From assembly GCF_003985145.1 (NCBI RefSeq), contig NZ_ML133523.1:248001-312000 (forward strand): a DNA stretch of 64,000 bases, read 5' to 3'. The notes below the pieces were generated by a model. The model made no database searches. It worked only from the letters and a program-made list of their open reading frames with translations, and was not told where the DNA came from. This document shows positions 46,522 to 55,989 of this stretch, piece by piece; positions within the stretch are counted from its first letter, which is position 1; each line of letters starts with the position of its first letter. The position numbers and the translations under genes are program-made. Source of the stretch: Rhizobium anhuiense. GTDB lineage: Bacteria > Pseudomonadota > Alphaproteobacteria > Rhizobiales > Rhizobiaceae.

Positions 46522-46847
46522 GGCAGCACCGGCTTGGCGTGAGGGGCGGAGACATTTTTGAGGAAGATGCGATCTTCCTTCAGGATGAAGCGCTCGCGTC
46601 GGGCAAATTCGTAATTCTCGCGGCCGAGCGGATCGGACGCCAGCCGGGCGCGATAGGCTTCATAGGCGGCGAGGCTCTCGATATTATAGACGCCGTAAGC
46701 CGTCGTCGCCGATCCCTCGTGCGGGCCGTAATAGCCGATCAGGTCGGCACCGTTCTTCGGAATCGCCTGGCCCCAGTTGCGGGCATATTCGGCAAACGCT
46801 TCCTTCTTGAACGGGTCGATCTGATAGCGGATGAAGCAGGTGATCAT
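46518..46847 (-). CDS. NIPSNAP-family protein
   Basis: 109 residues. MITCFIRYQIDPFKKEAFAE then YARNWGQAIPKNGADLIGYYG and VYNIESLAAYEAYRARL match the NIPSNAP ferredoxin-like fold. AAGGAGAAACGAT precedes the ATG at 46847. Function unknown; physical coupling with the ABM protein suggests a shared small-molecule oxidation role. Divergent from the ArsR-type gene with 84 bases between starts. Confidence 0.87.
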   Translation of the reverse strand: MITCFIRYQIDPFKKEAFAEYARNWGQAIPKNGADLIGYYGPHEGSATTAYGVYNIESLAAYEAYRARLASDPLGRENYEFARRERFILKEDRIFLKNVSAPHAKPVLP

Positions 46848-46931
46848 ATCGTTTCTCCTTTGCTGTCTCAGTGCTCTCCTGGGCCGTTTTCGCACATTGC
46901 CTGACGGCGATGCTTCGGTTACGATCGAACT

Positions 46932-47618
46932 ATGAAGGAAGGCCCAGACATTGCGCAGATCGGCGCGCTGATCGGCGATCCCGCCCGCGCCAACATGCTG
47001 GCGGCGCTGATTGGCGGCCGGGCGCTGACGGCGACCGAGCTTGCCGGCGTCGGCGGCATCACCGTACAGACGGCGAGCACCCATCTCGCCAAGCTCGAAG
47101 CCGGTGGGCTGCTGACCCAGCGCAAGCAGGGCCGCCACCGATATTTCACCCTCGCCGACGAGGCCGTTGCCCGGCTGATCGAAAGCATGATGGGTTTTGC
47201 CGCCGGACGCGGGCATCTGCGTCACCAGCCGGGACCGAAGGAGCCGGCGTTGCGCAAGGCGCGCATCTGCTACGATCATCTTGCCGGCGATTACGGCGTG
47301 CGCATGCTCGACAGCCTGATTGCCTCCGGCTCGATCGAGGCGGTCGGCGAAGGCCTGGGGCTGACGGAAAAGGGCGAAGGCGACCTCAAATGCATCGGCA
47401 TCGATGTCGGCGACCTCAGATCCTCGCGCCGGCCGCTCTGCCGCTCCTGCCTCGACTGGAGCGAAAGACGCGCCCACCTCGCCGGCAGCCTCGGCAAGGC
47501 GCTGCTGTCAAGCTTCCTCGACAAGGGCTGGGCGCGGCGAACGGCCGAAAGCCGCTCGATCCTGTTTTCCCCGGAAGGCGACCGGCAGTTCCTGATGCTT
47601 TTTCCGGTCGATCCGTAG
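46932..47618 (+). CDS. ArsR-type winged-helix regulator
   Basis: 228 residues. N-terminal winged helix (GDPARANMLAALIGGRALTA, TELAGVGGITVQTASTHLAK, GLLTQRKQGRHRYFTLADE) is ArsR-like. The C-terminal half is unusual for ArsR: a helical region followed by RRPLCRSCLDWSERRAHLAG and SFLDKGWARRTAESRSILF, with two close cysteines that could bind metal or sense redox. Probably represses the divergent NIPSNAP/ABM pair. A diverged copy of its 3' end lies 3.2 kb downstream. Confidence 0.87.
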   Translation: MKEGPDIAQIGALIGDPARANMLAALIGGRALTATELAGVGGITVQTASTHLAKLEAGGLLTQRKQGRHRYFTLADEAVARLIESMMGFAAGRGHLRHQPGPKEPALRKARICYDHLAGDYGVRMLDSLIASGSIEAVGEGLGLTEKGEGDLKCIGIDVGDLRSSRRPLCRSCLDWSERRAHLAGSLGKALLSSFLDKGWARRTAESRSILFSPEGDRQFLMLFPVDP

Positions 47619-47663
47619 CTTATTGCCGATCTGCAAGAGGTTCCAAGGCCGTATCCGGCGGCC

Positions 47664-48095
47664 TCATGCCCCTGCCCTCTTTTCATCTTCCTGCCGCACA
47701 TGCGCCCGCAGCGCCGCGAGAGTGAGCGCCAGCGCCGCGTGGTTGCTCTCGGCTTCACCGAGCACGCTTTCGCCCTCATCGATCTCGCGCAGCTGCGCAC
47801 CGTAAAGCGACTCGTCCGATGTCTGGCGGCCGCAGGCGAGGTGCCAAACCGCATCCGGCTGCACCTCCCGGCACAGATCGATGGCGTGATTGACATCATG
47901 CGTGAAGGAGCGCGCCATCAGGAAACCATGCGGCGACTTGATACTGCTCGGCATATAGTCGTGGGGACCGTCGAAATCGTCCGGTTCGGCCGGCCGGAAT
48001 TGCTTCAGCAGGAAAGCACAGGTGATGAAGGCGTCGATCCGGCTGTCGGGCATATCAGTCTTTTCCAGGGTCTCGATGATGTCCTCGATCGTCAT
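47664..48095 (-). CDS. Hypothetical protein
   Basis: 143 residues from the ATG at 48095 (GAGGAAG upstream). No signal peptide or membrane segment. MTIEDIIETLEKTDMPDSRI and a DVNHAIDLCREVQPDAVWHL segment near residue 68 suggest a globular helical protein. No family recognised. The last 25 residues are charged. Alone on its strand. Confidence 0.65.
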   Translation of the reverse strand: MTIEDIIETLEKTDMPDSRIDAFITCAFLLKQFRPAEPDDFDGPHDYMPSSIKSPHGFLMARSFTHDVNHAIDLCREVQPDAVWHLACGRQTSDESLYGAQLREIDEGESVLGEAESNHAALALTLAALRAHVRQEDEKRAGA

Positions 48096-48352
48096 GCGGT
48101 CTTCCTCTTCGTCCGTTCCTTGGCATGCCGCTTGTTCTCCTCCCCATAGCGGCGGTGACGTCCTCCTCGATCGCCATCTAGTGCATGAGAATGCCAAAGG
48201 TAGTCCTGGGGCCGCGGTTAGAACTGCATGACGCGGATTTGATGGATGTCGCGCCGTTCTCAACGAAGGCGCATCTCTGCCGTCCCGGTAACAGGCTCGC
48301 CTGCTGCCCGTCCATGTTCTCTCGGTACTCGGACGCTATCGGCGATTTGCCT

Positions 48353-48562
48353 CTAGCAGCCCTTCTTCCTCATCTTCCTTTCGACCTTGGCTCTCTTGTC
48401 GGTGCCATCCCCGGCATGCTTTCCGCCGGTCAGGGCATTATCCTTCATCGCCTGCAGCTGCGCACAGCTTCGGTGCTTGCCCCTGGCGTTGACGTCGGTG
48501 GATGTGAAGGCAAACAGCAGCACTACGGCTGCCGCCGGTCGGACGAAAGCTGAAAGCCTCAT
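48353..48562 (-). CDS. Small secreted basic protein
   Basis: 69 residues from the ATG at 48562, preceded by AAGGAGAGGGACC. Signal peptide to about residue 27 (FVRPAAAVVLLFAFTSTDVNA), then a basic tail with two cysteines (RSCAQL and the terminal KKGC) that could form a disulfide. Function unknown. High Lys/Arg content hints at an anion-binding or structural role. Confidence 0.6.
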   Translation of the reverse strand: MRLSAFVRPAAAVVLLFAFTSTDVNARGKHRSCAQLQAMKDNALTGGKHAGDGTDKRAKVERKMRKKGC

Positions 48563-48763
48563 GGTCCCTCTCCTTGTGCACCTGCATGCTACGCCTGAGA
48601 CCATGAAGCAGCAATGAGCGGCCACAATGCACAGATCAACCTTTCATCGAAAATGAAATATCGAATGCAACCTATTGTTTTCACGCCACTAAGGACCGGC
48701 ACTGAGAAATCATTAAGCATATTCCGGTACTCTCACGTTCTAAATTAACGAGAGAGCCCTGTC

Positions 48764-50596
48764 ATGGCGTCGATCCAGCATAAGATCATCATTGCGAGCA
48801 TCGCGATTTTCGCCTTGGCGGGTGGCGCCACGGGGGTCGGTATCTGGTCGGCCTCGACCCTGTCGGAAAACAACGCCGACGTTGCCCGGTCGGCGCAAAT
48901 TCTGCGCAACCACATGCAGGCCGACATGATGCATGACGCGATGCGCGCGGACGTGCTGGCATCCATGCTGGCGTCCAATCCGGCAGCGGGCATAGAAGCG
49001 GCCGCGGTGAAGGCGGACCTGGTGGAACACGACGCGTCGTTTCGCGAGATGATTGCCGCCAACAAGGCGCTTGCCGCCGACGACAAGACCAAAGCGCTGC
49101 TTGCCAGCATCGAACCTCCGCTTCTGAGCTATATCGAGAGCGCCACGAAAATCGTGGATCTGGCAAACCAGGATCCTTCGGCGGCCTTGAAGGCCCTGCC
49201 CGCATTCATGCAGCAATTCTCGACGTTGGAAACGGCCATGGAGCAGGCCGGCGACGAGATCACCGCCGCGTCGGACGAAATCTCCAAGCGTAGCGCCGAC
49301 GTCAAGGCTTCGGTCGATATCGCTCTGAAAGCACTTCTGGCCGCAGCCGCATTGTTCGCCATTGGTCTCTATTTCCTGACCCGCAAGACCGTAACCAAGC
49401 CGATCCTGGCGCTTTCCAACGATATGCAAAGGCTTGCCGGCGGTGACACGGCCATTGCCTGCACCGGGATCGGCCGCTCGGACGAAATCGGAACGATGGC
49501 ATCGGCCGTCGAAATCTTCCGCCAGGCGGCAATTGCCAACAGGCAACTCGAGCAAGACGCCGAGGCAGCCCGGTTGCAGGGCGAAACCGAACGGCTGACG
49601 GCCCGCAAACAGGCCGACGAAGATGCAGCCGTTCGGCTGCGGGCGGCGACATCGGGTCTTGCCGCCGGCCTGAAGCGGCTTGCATCCGGCGATCTCGCCT
49701 TCCAGATCGACGAGCCGTTCGCACCTGATTTCGAAAGCCTCCGGCATGATTTCAACATGTCGATCCGCCAGCTCGACCAAACGCTCGGCGCCATTGCGAC
49801 CGCCATTGCCGCGATCGACGAAGGCACCCGGGAAATCGCATCCGGGGCCGGCGATCTGTCCAAACGCACCGAACAGCAGGCTGCCTCGCTCGAAGAAACC
49901 GCCGCAGCGCTCGATCAGATCACCGCCAATGTCTCGAACTCGAGCAAGCGCACCGACGAGGCGCGCAGTGAAGCGACCGATGCGAACCGCAATGCCGCCA
50001 AGTCTTCGGAGGTCGTGTCGCATGCCGAAGAGGCGATGCGCCGCATCGAGGCTTCGTCGCAGCAGATCTCCAGCATTATCGGCGTGATCGACGAGATCGC
50101 CTTCCAGACCAACCTTTTGGCGCTGAACGCCGGCGTCGAAGCGGCGCGCGCCGGAGAGGCGGGCAAGGGCTTTGCGGTGGTGGCCCAGGAAGTGCGCGAA
50201 CTCGCCCAGAGATCGGCCCAGGCGGCAAAGGAAATCAAAGGCCACATCCAGAAATCGTCGGTGGAAGTGGAAAGCGGCGTCAAGCTGGTTCTCGACACCA
50301 GCCAGGTTCTGAAGGCGATCAGCGAACAGATCGCCCGCATCAATCAGCACATGGATGCCATCGCCGTCTCGGCAAGAGAGCAGTCGACCGGCCTTGCCGA
50401 AGTCAACACCGCCGTCAATTCCATGGATCAGGTGACCCAGCAGAACGCGGCGATGGTGGAGCAATCAACCGCGGCATCCGGTCATCTCGCCGAGGAAGCC
50501 GCCAAGCTGCGTGAACTCGTTTCCCGGTTCAAGCTGCGCGCGACGGCTTCGACGCCATCTGCCGCTGGACGCCGCAGCGGGCAGCTGGCAGCCTGA
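48764..50596 (+). CDS. Methyl-accepting chemotaxis protein
   Basis: 610 residues. Membrane helix at about 9-30, helical periplasmic sensor domain (about 35-188), second membrane helix at 189-207 ([17 protein letters not shown]), a HAMP domain after it ([19 protein letters not shown]), a second HAMP-like segment near 310, and the cytoplasmic signalling domain. The conserved tip [20 protein letters not shown] is near residue 444. No CheR-binding pentapeptide at the C-terminus. Ligand unknown. It stands alone. Confidence 0.93.
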   Translation: MASIQHKIIIASIAIFALAGGATGVGIWSASTLSENNADVARSAQILRNHMQADMMHDAMRADVLASMLASNPAAGIEAAAVKADLVEHDASFREMIAANKALAADDKTKALLASIEPPLLSYIESATKIVDLANQDPSAALKALPAFMQQFSTLETAMEQAGDEITAASDEISKRSADVKASVDIALKALLAAAALFAIGLYFLTRKTVTKPILALSNDMQRLAGGDTAIACTGIGRSDEIGTMASAVEIFRQAAIANRQLEQDAEAARLQGETERLTARKQADEDAAVRLRAATSGLAAGLKRLASGDLAFQIDEPFAPDFESLRHDFNMSIRQLDQTLGAIATAIAAIDEGTREIASGAGDLSKRTEQQAASLEETAAALDQITANVSNSSKRTDEARSEATDANRNAAKSSEVVSHAEEAMRRIEASSQQISSIIGVIDEIAFQTNLLALNAGVEAARAGEAGKGFAVVAQEVRELAQRSAQAAKEIKGHIQKSSVEVESGVKLVLDTSQVLKAISEQIARINQHMDAIAVSAREQSTGLAEVNTAVNSMDQVTQQNAAMVEQSTAASGHLAEEAAKLRELVSRFKLRATASTPSAAGRRSGQLAA

Positions 50597-50614
50597 CGGC
50601 TTCTGTCTGCTCGC

Positions 50615-50815
50615 CATTTCCATTCCCGCGACGTCGGGGGCCTCAGATCATCGCGGCTGCCGCTCCTGCCTCGACTGTAACGAAAGGCGGGCTGATCTTG
50701 CCGGCCGTCTCGGCGAGGCCCTGCTGTCAAGTTTCTTCGACAAAGGCTGGGCGCGCCGGACGGCGGAAAGTCGCCCGATCATCTTCTCAGCGGAAGGCGA
50801 CCGGCAGTGCCTGCA
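50615..50815 (+). pseudogene. Decayed copy of the ArsR-type gene's 3' end
   Basis: The frame reads RSCLDCNERRADLAGRLGEA then LLSSFFDKGWARRTAESRP, nearly the same as the last ~70 codons of the regulator at 46932-47618, with matching DNA beginning about GACGTCGGGGGCCTCAGATC. No start, no winged helix; the frame then runs into unrelated sequence. It is a remnant of a duplication or of a lost paralogue. Confidence 0.75.
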
Positions 50816-51060
50816 CTCTCCGGCAGTGGCAGCAGAGCCTATCCAAGTGGGCGGGTGATAAATCAGATCAAAGTCCACCCCCTCACCCGCAGCATCGAGG
50901 ACATCTAGCGCAGCCTGATGCCAATAGGGTCGTTTGCAGATCAAAAACGGCAAAAGATTCAACACGCCATTGGAAATACAAATCAAACAATAAATGGTTG
51001 CGTTGACTCTAATATGCTACCTGTTGTTTAATGACGATGTCATTAACGGAGGAACGCAAG

Positions 51061-52470
51061 ATGTCCGTCACGTTAAATTCTCCAATCTCATGGAAAAATC
51101 CATCTGCCGACGACAGCACTATGCTTGACAACCTTCAGCCGAACATCATCAAGGCGCATGTTCGTGAGTTTTTGACTCTGTTTTTTCTGCGGTTTGACGA
51201 TAAGGAAGCTGCGAAAAACTTCCTTCGGGCAATTTCCACGACGCTGATGAAATCGGCAAAGCAACATTTAATGGAAATTGAAGCATTCAAAGCCAAACCT
51301 TCGACGCCGGGAACGCCGTACATCGGGCTTGGCCTTACTGACGAGGGCTATCAAGCCCTCCAAATCGCCCAAAGGCCGAGCGATCCGATATTTCGCGCGG
51401 GCATGCAAAAATCCGACTTGAATGACCCTGATGTCAGCAGGTGGGATTCTTATTTTCGCAATCCCATCCATGCGGTCGTTCTGGTGGGAGATATGCTCAA
51501 TGACACCAAGGTCACTGCTCACGATCAGGTGGTAAACTTGATCCAGGCCTCGCATGGGGTAACAATCGTGGGGACGCAAGATGGCCTGGGTCTTCACAAT
51601 GACAATAGAGAAGGTATCGAACACTTCGGCTATGTCGATGGACGCAGCCAGCCGCTGTTTCTGCTGGAAGACATCGACGCGGAAGAAAACGCGACAGATG
51701 GGATTGCCAACTGGGATCCGGCTTTCCCATTAGAACAGGTTATTGTTCCAGATCCAGCAGCGCCCGATCCGGCCGTTCATTTCGGAAGTTACTTCGTATA
51801 CCGGAAGCTGGAACAAAACGTCCGTCGGTTCAAAAGGCAAGAGCAGAAACTTGCAGATCGCTTGTTCGGAGTTGATGACGAAAGGGCCGGCGCCATGGTC
51901 GTCGGGCGCTTTGAGGACGGAACGCCGGTTACGATGCAGTCAGAAGACGGCGTTGAGTCACCCGTCCCGAACAACTTCAACTACTTCAGCGACAAGAGCG
52001 GCGCGAAGTGTCCCTTTTCAGGGCATATCCGAAAAACCAATCCGCGAGGGTCGGGCGGGTTCGAAAACAGTGCTGGCGAACGAAAGCACCTCATGGCCCG
52101 ACGCGGCCAAACCTATGGCGTGCGAACAGATAATCCGAACGATGGCAAGATCGAGAACAAACCGAGTAAATACGTCGGCCTGTTATTCATGGCGTTCAAC
52201 AGTGATATAGGCAATCAGTTCGAATTCACGCAGAAAAATTGGGCCAACAATCCCGGTTTCCCAGCTGTGCCGACCGGCTTTCCAGCGCCTGGGGTCGATC
52301 CGGTCATCGGTCAAACAAAACAAGATGCTGCGCGACCAGATATGGAAGGAGCGGCCATCTGGGGTGATCCCGGCTCCCTCAAGACCGTTGCAACCGTTCC
52401 TCAAGCGGTGAAGATGAAGGGAGGCGAATATTTCTTTATGCCGTCCCTCGCGTTTCTGAGCTCGCTTTAA
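51061..52470 (+). CDS. DyP-type heme peroxidase
   Basis: 469 residues from the ATG at 51061, preceded by CGGAGGAACGCAAG. The family's GXXDG motif is seen in HFGYVDGRSQP near residue 190, with the catalytic Asp. The proximal heme His is in FSGHIRKTNPRG near 320, and the distal Arg is in HLMARRGQTYG near 346. Length fits the long C/D-type or P-type DyP. No signal peptide. DyPs oxidise dyes, phenolics or heme-related compounds with peroxide. GC is noticeably lower than flanking genes, suggesting transfer. Confidence 0.9.
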   Translation: MSVTLNSPISWKNPSADDSTMLDNLQPNIIKAHVREFLTLFFLRFDDKEAAKNFLRAISTTLMKSAKQHLMEIEAFKAKPSTPGTPYIGLGLTDEGYQALQIAQRPSDPIFRAGMQKSDLNDPDVSRWDSYFRNPIHAVVLVGDMLNDTKVTAHDQVVNLIQASHGVTIVGTQDGLGLHNDNREGIEHFGYVDGRSQPLFLLEDIDAEENATDGIANWDPAFPLEQVIVPDPAAPDPAVHFGSYFVYRKLEQNVRRFKRQEQKLADRLFGVDDERAGAMVVGRFEDGTPVTMQSEDGVESPVPNNFNYFSDKSGAKCPFSGHIRKTNPRGSGGFENSAGERKHLMARRGQTYGVRTDNPNDGKIENKPSKYVGLLFMAFNSDIGNQFEFTQKNWANNPGFPAVPTGFPAPGVDPVIGQTKQDAARPDMEGAAIWGDPGSLKTVATVPQAVKMKGGEYFFMPSLAFLSSL

Positions 52471-52477
52471 GCTTGCC

Positions 52478-52509
52478 ATGACGTTGGCGGGCAATCCTGC
52501 CGACGTCAT
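52478..52509 (+). terminator. Terminator-like hairpin after the DyP gene
   Basis: ATGACGTTGGCGGG-CAAT-CCTGCCGACGTCAT, a 14-position stem with one or two mismatches, 8 bases after the stop codon. A weak T-tract follows, so it may act as a stability hairpin. Confidence 0.55.
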
Positions 52510-52824
52510 TCCACGGTCATCTCCAGGGACTCTCACCTGATAGCGCCGCGCACGATGCTAGGCGAGCATTCGGCTGATGCGGCGTGCGATTGTGCCTTCC
52601 GGCTCCCTCCGATGCGCCTTCGGTGGCAAGCGAGTTCCTGCTTGTCGAGGCCTGGATGACGGTGGCTTACGCCGTCGATCCGGCAGCAACGCCAGAGCCG
52701 GTCGCTTGCCGCATCGCAGCCATGCTTGAGATCCGGTTGAGCTTTGGGCGGGCATCGTGTAAAGCCGCAGCATCCCCGGACAAGACCCAGGCTTTCGGCC
52801 CAGATTTCAGCAAGGCGTGAACAT
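52510..52824. other. Intergenic region with no supported gene
   Basis: About 315 bases. Minus-strand reading gives a short coding-like stretch (LAEIWAESLGLVR) that breaks after a few codons unless a frameshift is allowed, so I do not call a gene. The HAD gene's promoter should be here. Confidence 0.45.
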
Positions 52825-53514
52825 ATGGACGGCTTCGACCTCATCATCTTCGACTGCGACGGCGTTCTCGTCGATTCCGAAATCATCGCGGCGGAAGTCG
52901 AATCCGCGCTGCTGACGGAGGCCGGCTACCCGATCGGCGTCGAGGAAATGGGCGAGCGTTTCGCCGGCATGACATGGCGCAACATCCTGCTGCAGATCGA
53001 GCGCGAGGCGAGCATCCCGCTTTCGGCCTCGCTGCTCGACAAGTCGGAAAAGATGCTCGACCTCCGGCTGGCGCAGGACGTCAAGGCCATTGCGGGGGTC
53101 GAATTCGCCGTCTCCCGGCTGCCGATGAAGCGTTGCATCTGCTCGAATTCCAGCACCAAGCGGCTCGACATGATGCTGACCAAGGTGGGGCTGAAGCCGC
53201 TGTTTGCACCCAACATTTTCTCCGCCAAGGATCTCGGCCCCGACCGCGCCAAGCCGAAGCCCGATATCTTCCTGCATGGCGCAAGCCAGATGGGTGTTTC
53301 GCCCGACAAGGTCGTCGTGGTCGAGGATTCCGTGCACGGCGTGCATGCGGCGCGTGCCGCCGGCATGCGCGTCATCGGCTTTACCGGCGCCTCGCACAGC
53401 TATCCCGCCCATGCCGATAAATTGACCGATGCCGGCGCCGAAACGGCGATCTCGCGCATGAACGACCTGCCGGGCGTCGTCGCCGCCTTGGCCGCCTGGG
53501 ACAACGTTCTCTGA
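52825..53514 (+). CDS. HAD-superfamily phosphatase (beta-phosphoglucomutase-like)
   Basis: 229 residues. Motif I IIFDCDGVLVDSEII with the nucleophile and acid aspartates at residues 10 and 12. Motif II is CSNSSTK near 109 and the motif-III lysine is in KPKPDIF near 147. Motif IV is VVVEDSVHGV near 170. Helical cap inserted after motif I. Substrate could be a sugar phosphate or phosphoglycolate. The ATG at 52825 is the natural start; upstream in-frame codons are not protein-like. Confidence 0.9.
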   Translation: MDGFDLIIFDCDGVLVDSEIIAAEVESALLTEAGYPIGVEEMGERFAGMTWRNILLQIEREASIPLSASLLDKSEKMLDLRLAQDVKAIAGVEFAVSRLPMKRCICSNSSTKRLDMMLTKVGLKPLFAPNIFSAKDLGPDRAKPKPDIFLHGASQMGVSPDKVVVVEDSVHGVHAARAAGMRVIGFTGASHSYPAHADKLTDAGAETAISRMNDLPGVVAALAAWDNVL

Positions 53515-53559
53515 AGCGCCCGAAGCCCGCTAGCCCGCTCTGATTTGAGCGGACGACTG

Positions 53560-53605
53560 CCCTCACCCTAGCCTGACCGGGTGGCGGCAGCCGGATGAGG
53601 GGCCG
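53560..53605. repeat. Rhizobial intergenic repeat, partial copy
   Basis: GCCCTCACCCTAGCCTGACC and GGCAGCCGGATGAGGGGC, inverted ends of the same repeat seen at 6776 and 22945. Confidence 0.6.
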
Positions 53606-53650
53606 CTATCGATGAGCTCCCAGGCCGGTGCAGGCCGAAGGCCGAATTGC

Positions 53651-54298
53651 TTAGCTGCTCTTCTTGGTCTTCGCCGGCTGGGTGTCGAAGCCGACATTGA
53701 CGCGCACCAGGGCGCCGGCGCCGACCGGCATCTTGATGCCTTCCTTGCGGAAGATCACCTGCGTGCCAGGCGCGCCTGCCGGGATCTCGGTCGCGAACTT
53801 GGTGACCTCGGAATAGAGCACGTTCTCGCCGTCGAGGATGGTGACGCGGATCGGCAGCGTCAGCGGGCCCGGCGCACCGGCCGGGCCGGTGATCAGGCGC
53901 AGCTGGGCGACGACCGTCATCGTCAGGTTGGTGTCGTTCAGCGTGCACTGGCGGGTGTAATCGCCGAAGGAGGCCTGGTAGACGATCTGCTGCGGATCGT
54001 CCTTCTTGCCCTTGGCATAGGTGCGGAAGATCGCATCCTGGTCACGCATGAAGATCTGCGGGCAGGCGCCCTGGACGACCGGGGCAACGGTGCCCTGCGC
54101 GGTCGTGGCCGTGCCGATCGACGGATTGTTCGACGAGGGGTTGGCGGGTGCCAGCGGCATGATCTGGGCGGTGCCGTTCGGCTGGGTCGGCGGTGCAGAC
54201 GACTTGCTGTCTCCGCCTATGCCGAGCGAGTTGCAGCCGGCGAGCAGGGCAAGAAAAGATGCGGAGACGATGAGACGCGAGACCTTGCCGAGCACCAT
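53651..54298 (-). CDS. Hypothetical envelope lipoprotein
   Basis: 215 residues from the ATG at 54298. Lipobox LAGC (Cys about 22) after a short signal sequence, then a proline/serine/threonine linker (SAPPTQPNGTAQIMPLAPAN) and a beta-rich domain with two cysteines (GACPQIF, RQCTLND). The GPAGAPGPLTLPIRVTILDG segment and following strands suggest a beta-sandwich. Common in rhizobia beside thrC, function unknown. A TTG at 54316 is an alternative start. Confidence 0.75.
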   Translation of the reverse strand: MVLGKVSRLIVSASFLALLAGCNSLGIGGDSKSSAPPTQPNGTAQIMPLAPANPSSNNPSIGTATTAQGTVAPVVQGACPQIFMRDQDAIFRTYAKGKKDDPQQIVYQASFGDYTRQCTLNDTNLTMTVVAQLRLITGPAGAPGPLTLPIRVTILDGENVLYSEVTKFATEIPAGAPGTQVIFRKEGIKMPVGAGALVRVNVGFDTQPAKTKKSS

Positions 54299-54561
54299 AT
54301 TCCATCCCTTGTACAAGCGTTTCTTGGAGGCCCCATGTCTTTTCCGCGAGGCCTTTCATGACGGTTTGCGATGGTCTATATCAGCGGCGCAAACAAAAAT
54401 CGATTGGGTAAGCGCCGTTTTGATGCACTTTTCGCCGCCGGATGCGGGCAACTTCAACAGGATACCCGCGATGGCGTGCCGACGGGGCAGCCCCTCTCCA
54501 ATTTTCGGCAGAGCAAGCCACGGCTGCGCCCGGCCGGATTTCTTCCAGCGATAGATCAAGG

Positions 54562-55986
54562 ATGACGAACGTGGACTATATCTCGACCCGCGGCGAGGCC
54601 CCTTCCCTCGGCTTTTGCGACGCCCTGCTGACCGGGCTGGCACGCGACGGCGGGCTCTACGTTCCCCGTAAATGGCCGAGCTTCTCGAAGAAGGAGATCC
54701 GGGCACTGCGCGGCAAGACCTATCAGGAAGTGGCCTTCACCATCCTGTCGCCCTTCACCAACGGCGAGATCCCCGACGACACGTTCCGGGCGATGATCGA
54801 CGAGGCCTACGGCACCTTCCGCCACCCGGCGATCGCGCCGCTCGTCCAGACCGGGCCGAACAGCTTCGTCATGGAGCTCTTCCACGGCACGACGCTCGCC
54901 TTCAAGGACGTGGCGATGCAGCTGCTCGCCCGGCTGATGGACTATGCGCTGGAAAAGCGCGGCGAGCGGGCGACGATCGTCGGCGCCACTTCGGGCGATA
55001 CCGGCGGGGCGGCGATCGACGCCTTTGCGGGCCGCGAGCGCACCGATATCTTCATTCTCTTCCCGCACGGCAAGGTCTCGCCGGTGCAGCAGCGGCAGAT
55101 GACGACCTCGTCTTCGCCAAACGTGCATGCGCTTGCCGTCGAGGGCAATTTCGACGATTGCCAGAACCTGGTGAAGGCGATGTTCAACGACGTGGCCTTC
55201 CGCGACAAGGTTCGTCTATCCGGCGTCAATTCGATCAACTGGGCCCGCATCATGGCCCAGATCGTCTATTATTTCACGGCGGCCGTCGCCCTCGGCGGAC
55301 CCGACCGGAAGATCTCGTTCACGGTGCCCACCGGCAATTTCGGCGACATCTTCGCCGGCTATTGCGCCAAGCGCATGGGCCTGCCGATCGACCGGCTGGT
55401 GATCGCCACCAACGAGAACGACATTCTGGCGCGGACGCTGAAGACCGGCCGCTACGACATGAAGGCGGTCAAGGCGACGAGCTCGCCGTCGATGGACATC
55501 CAGATCTCCTCGAACTTCGAACGGCTGCTGTTCGAAGCCTATGGGCGCGACGCCTCGAAGGTGCGCGCGGCGATGGAGAGTCTCAAACAATCCAATGGCT
55601 TCGAGATTGCTCCTGAAGCGCTGAAGGCGATCCGCCGCGACTTCCGCGCCGGCCGCGCCAGCGAGAAACAGGTGGCCGAGACGATCCGCAAGACCCATGC
55701 CGAGACCGGTTATCTGCTGGATCCGCATTCGGCGATCGGCGTCTTCGTTGCGGCGAAGAAAGAGAAGCCGAATACGCCGATGGTGACGCTTTCGACCGCG
55801 CATCCGGCGAAATTCCCCGTCGCCGTAAAATCCGCTTGCGGTATTGACCCGGCGCTTCCGACGTGGCTTGCTGATGTGATGCACAGGGAGGAGCGTTTCC
55901 AGATCATCAAGCCGGAGCTGAAAGCCGTTGAGACTTTTATCGGCAAACATGCCCGTGGCGAGACGACAGCAGGCGCAGAAAGATAG
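54562..55986 (+). CDS. thrC: Threonine synthase
   Basis: 474-residue PLP enzyme converting O-phosphohomoserine to threonine. The N-terminus VDYISTRGEAPSLGF is typical of the long bacterial/fungal type. The PLP lysine lies in HGTTLAFKDVAMQ near residue 113, GATSGDTGGAA near 137, and VPTGNFGDIFAGYCAK near 256. It is followed after 3 bases by the M16 peptidase gene, the usual rhizobial arrangement. AAGG lies just before the ATG. Confidence 0.96.
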   Translation: MTNVDYISTRGEAPSLGFCDALLTGLARDGGLYVPRKWPSFSKKEIRALRGKTYQEVAFTILSPFTNGEIPDDTFRAMIDEAYGTFRHPAIAPLVQTGPNSFVMELFHGTTLAFKDVAMQLLARLMDYALEKRGERATIVGATSGDTGGAAIDAFAGRERTDIFILFPHGKVSPVQQRQMTTSSSPNVHALAVEGNFDDCQNLVKAMFNDVAFRDKVRLSGVNSINWARIMAQIVYYFTAAVALGGPDRKISFTVPTGNFGDIFAGYCAKRMGLPIDRLVIATNENDILARTLKTGRYDMKAVKATSSPSMDIQISSNFERLLFEAYGRDASKVRAAMESLKQSNGFEIAPEALKAIRRDFRAGRASEKQVAETIRKTHAETGYLLDPHSAIGVFVAAKKEKPNTPMVTLSTAHPAKFPVAVKSACGIDPALPTWLADVMHREERFQIIKPELKAVETFIGKHARGETTAGAER

Positions 55987-55989
55987 CCA

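Noticed and set aside
46917..46931. Possible ArsR operator GTTACGATCGAAC
   Set aside because: The symmetry is only partial and it touches the start codon; noted but not strong enough to call as a site.
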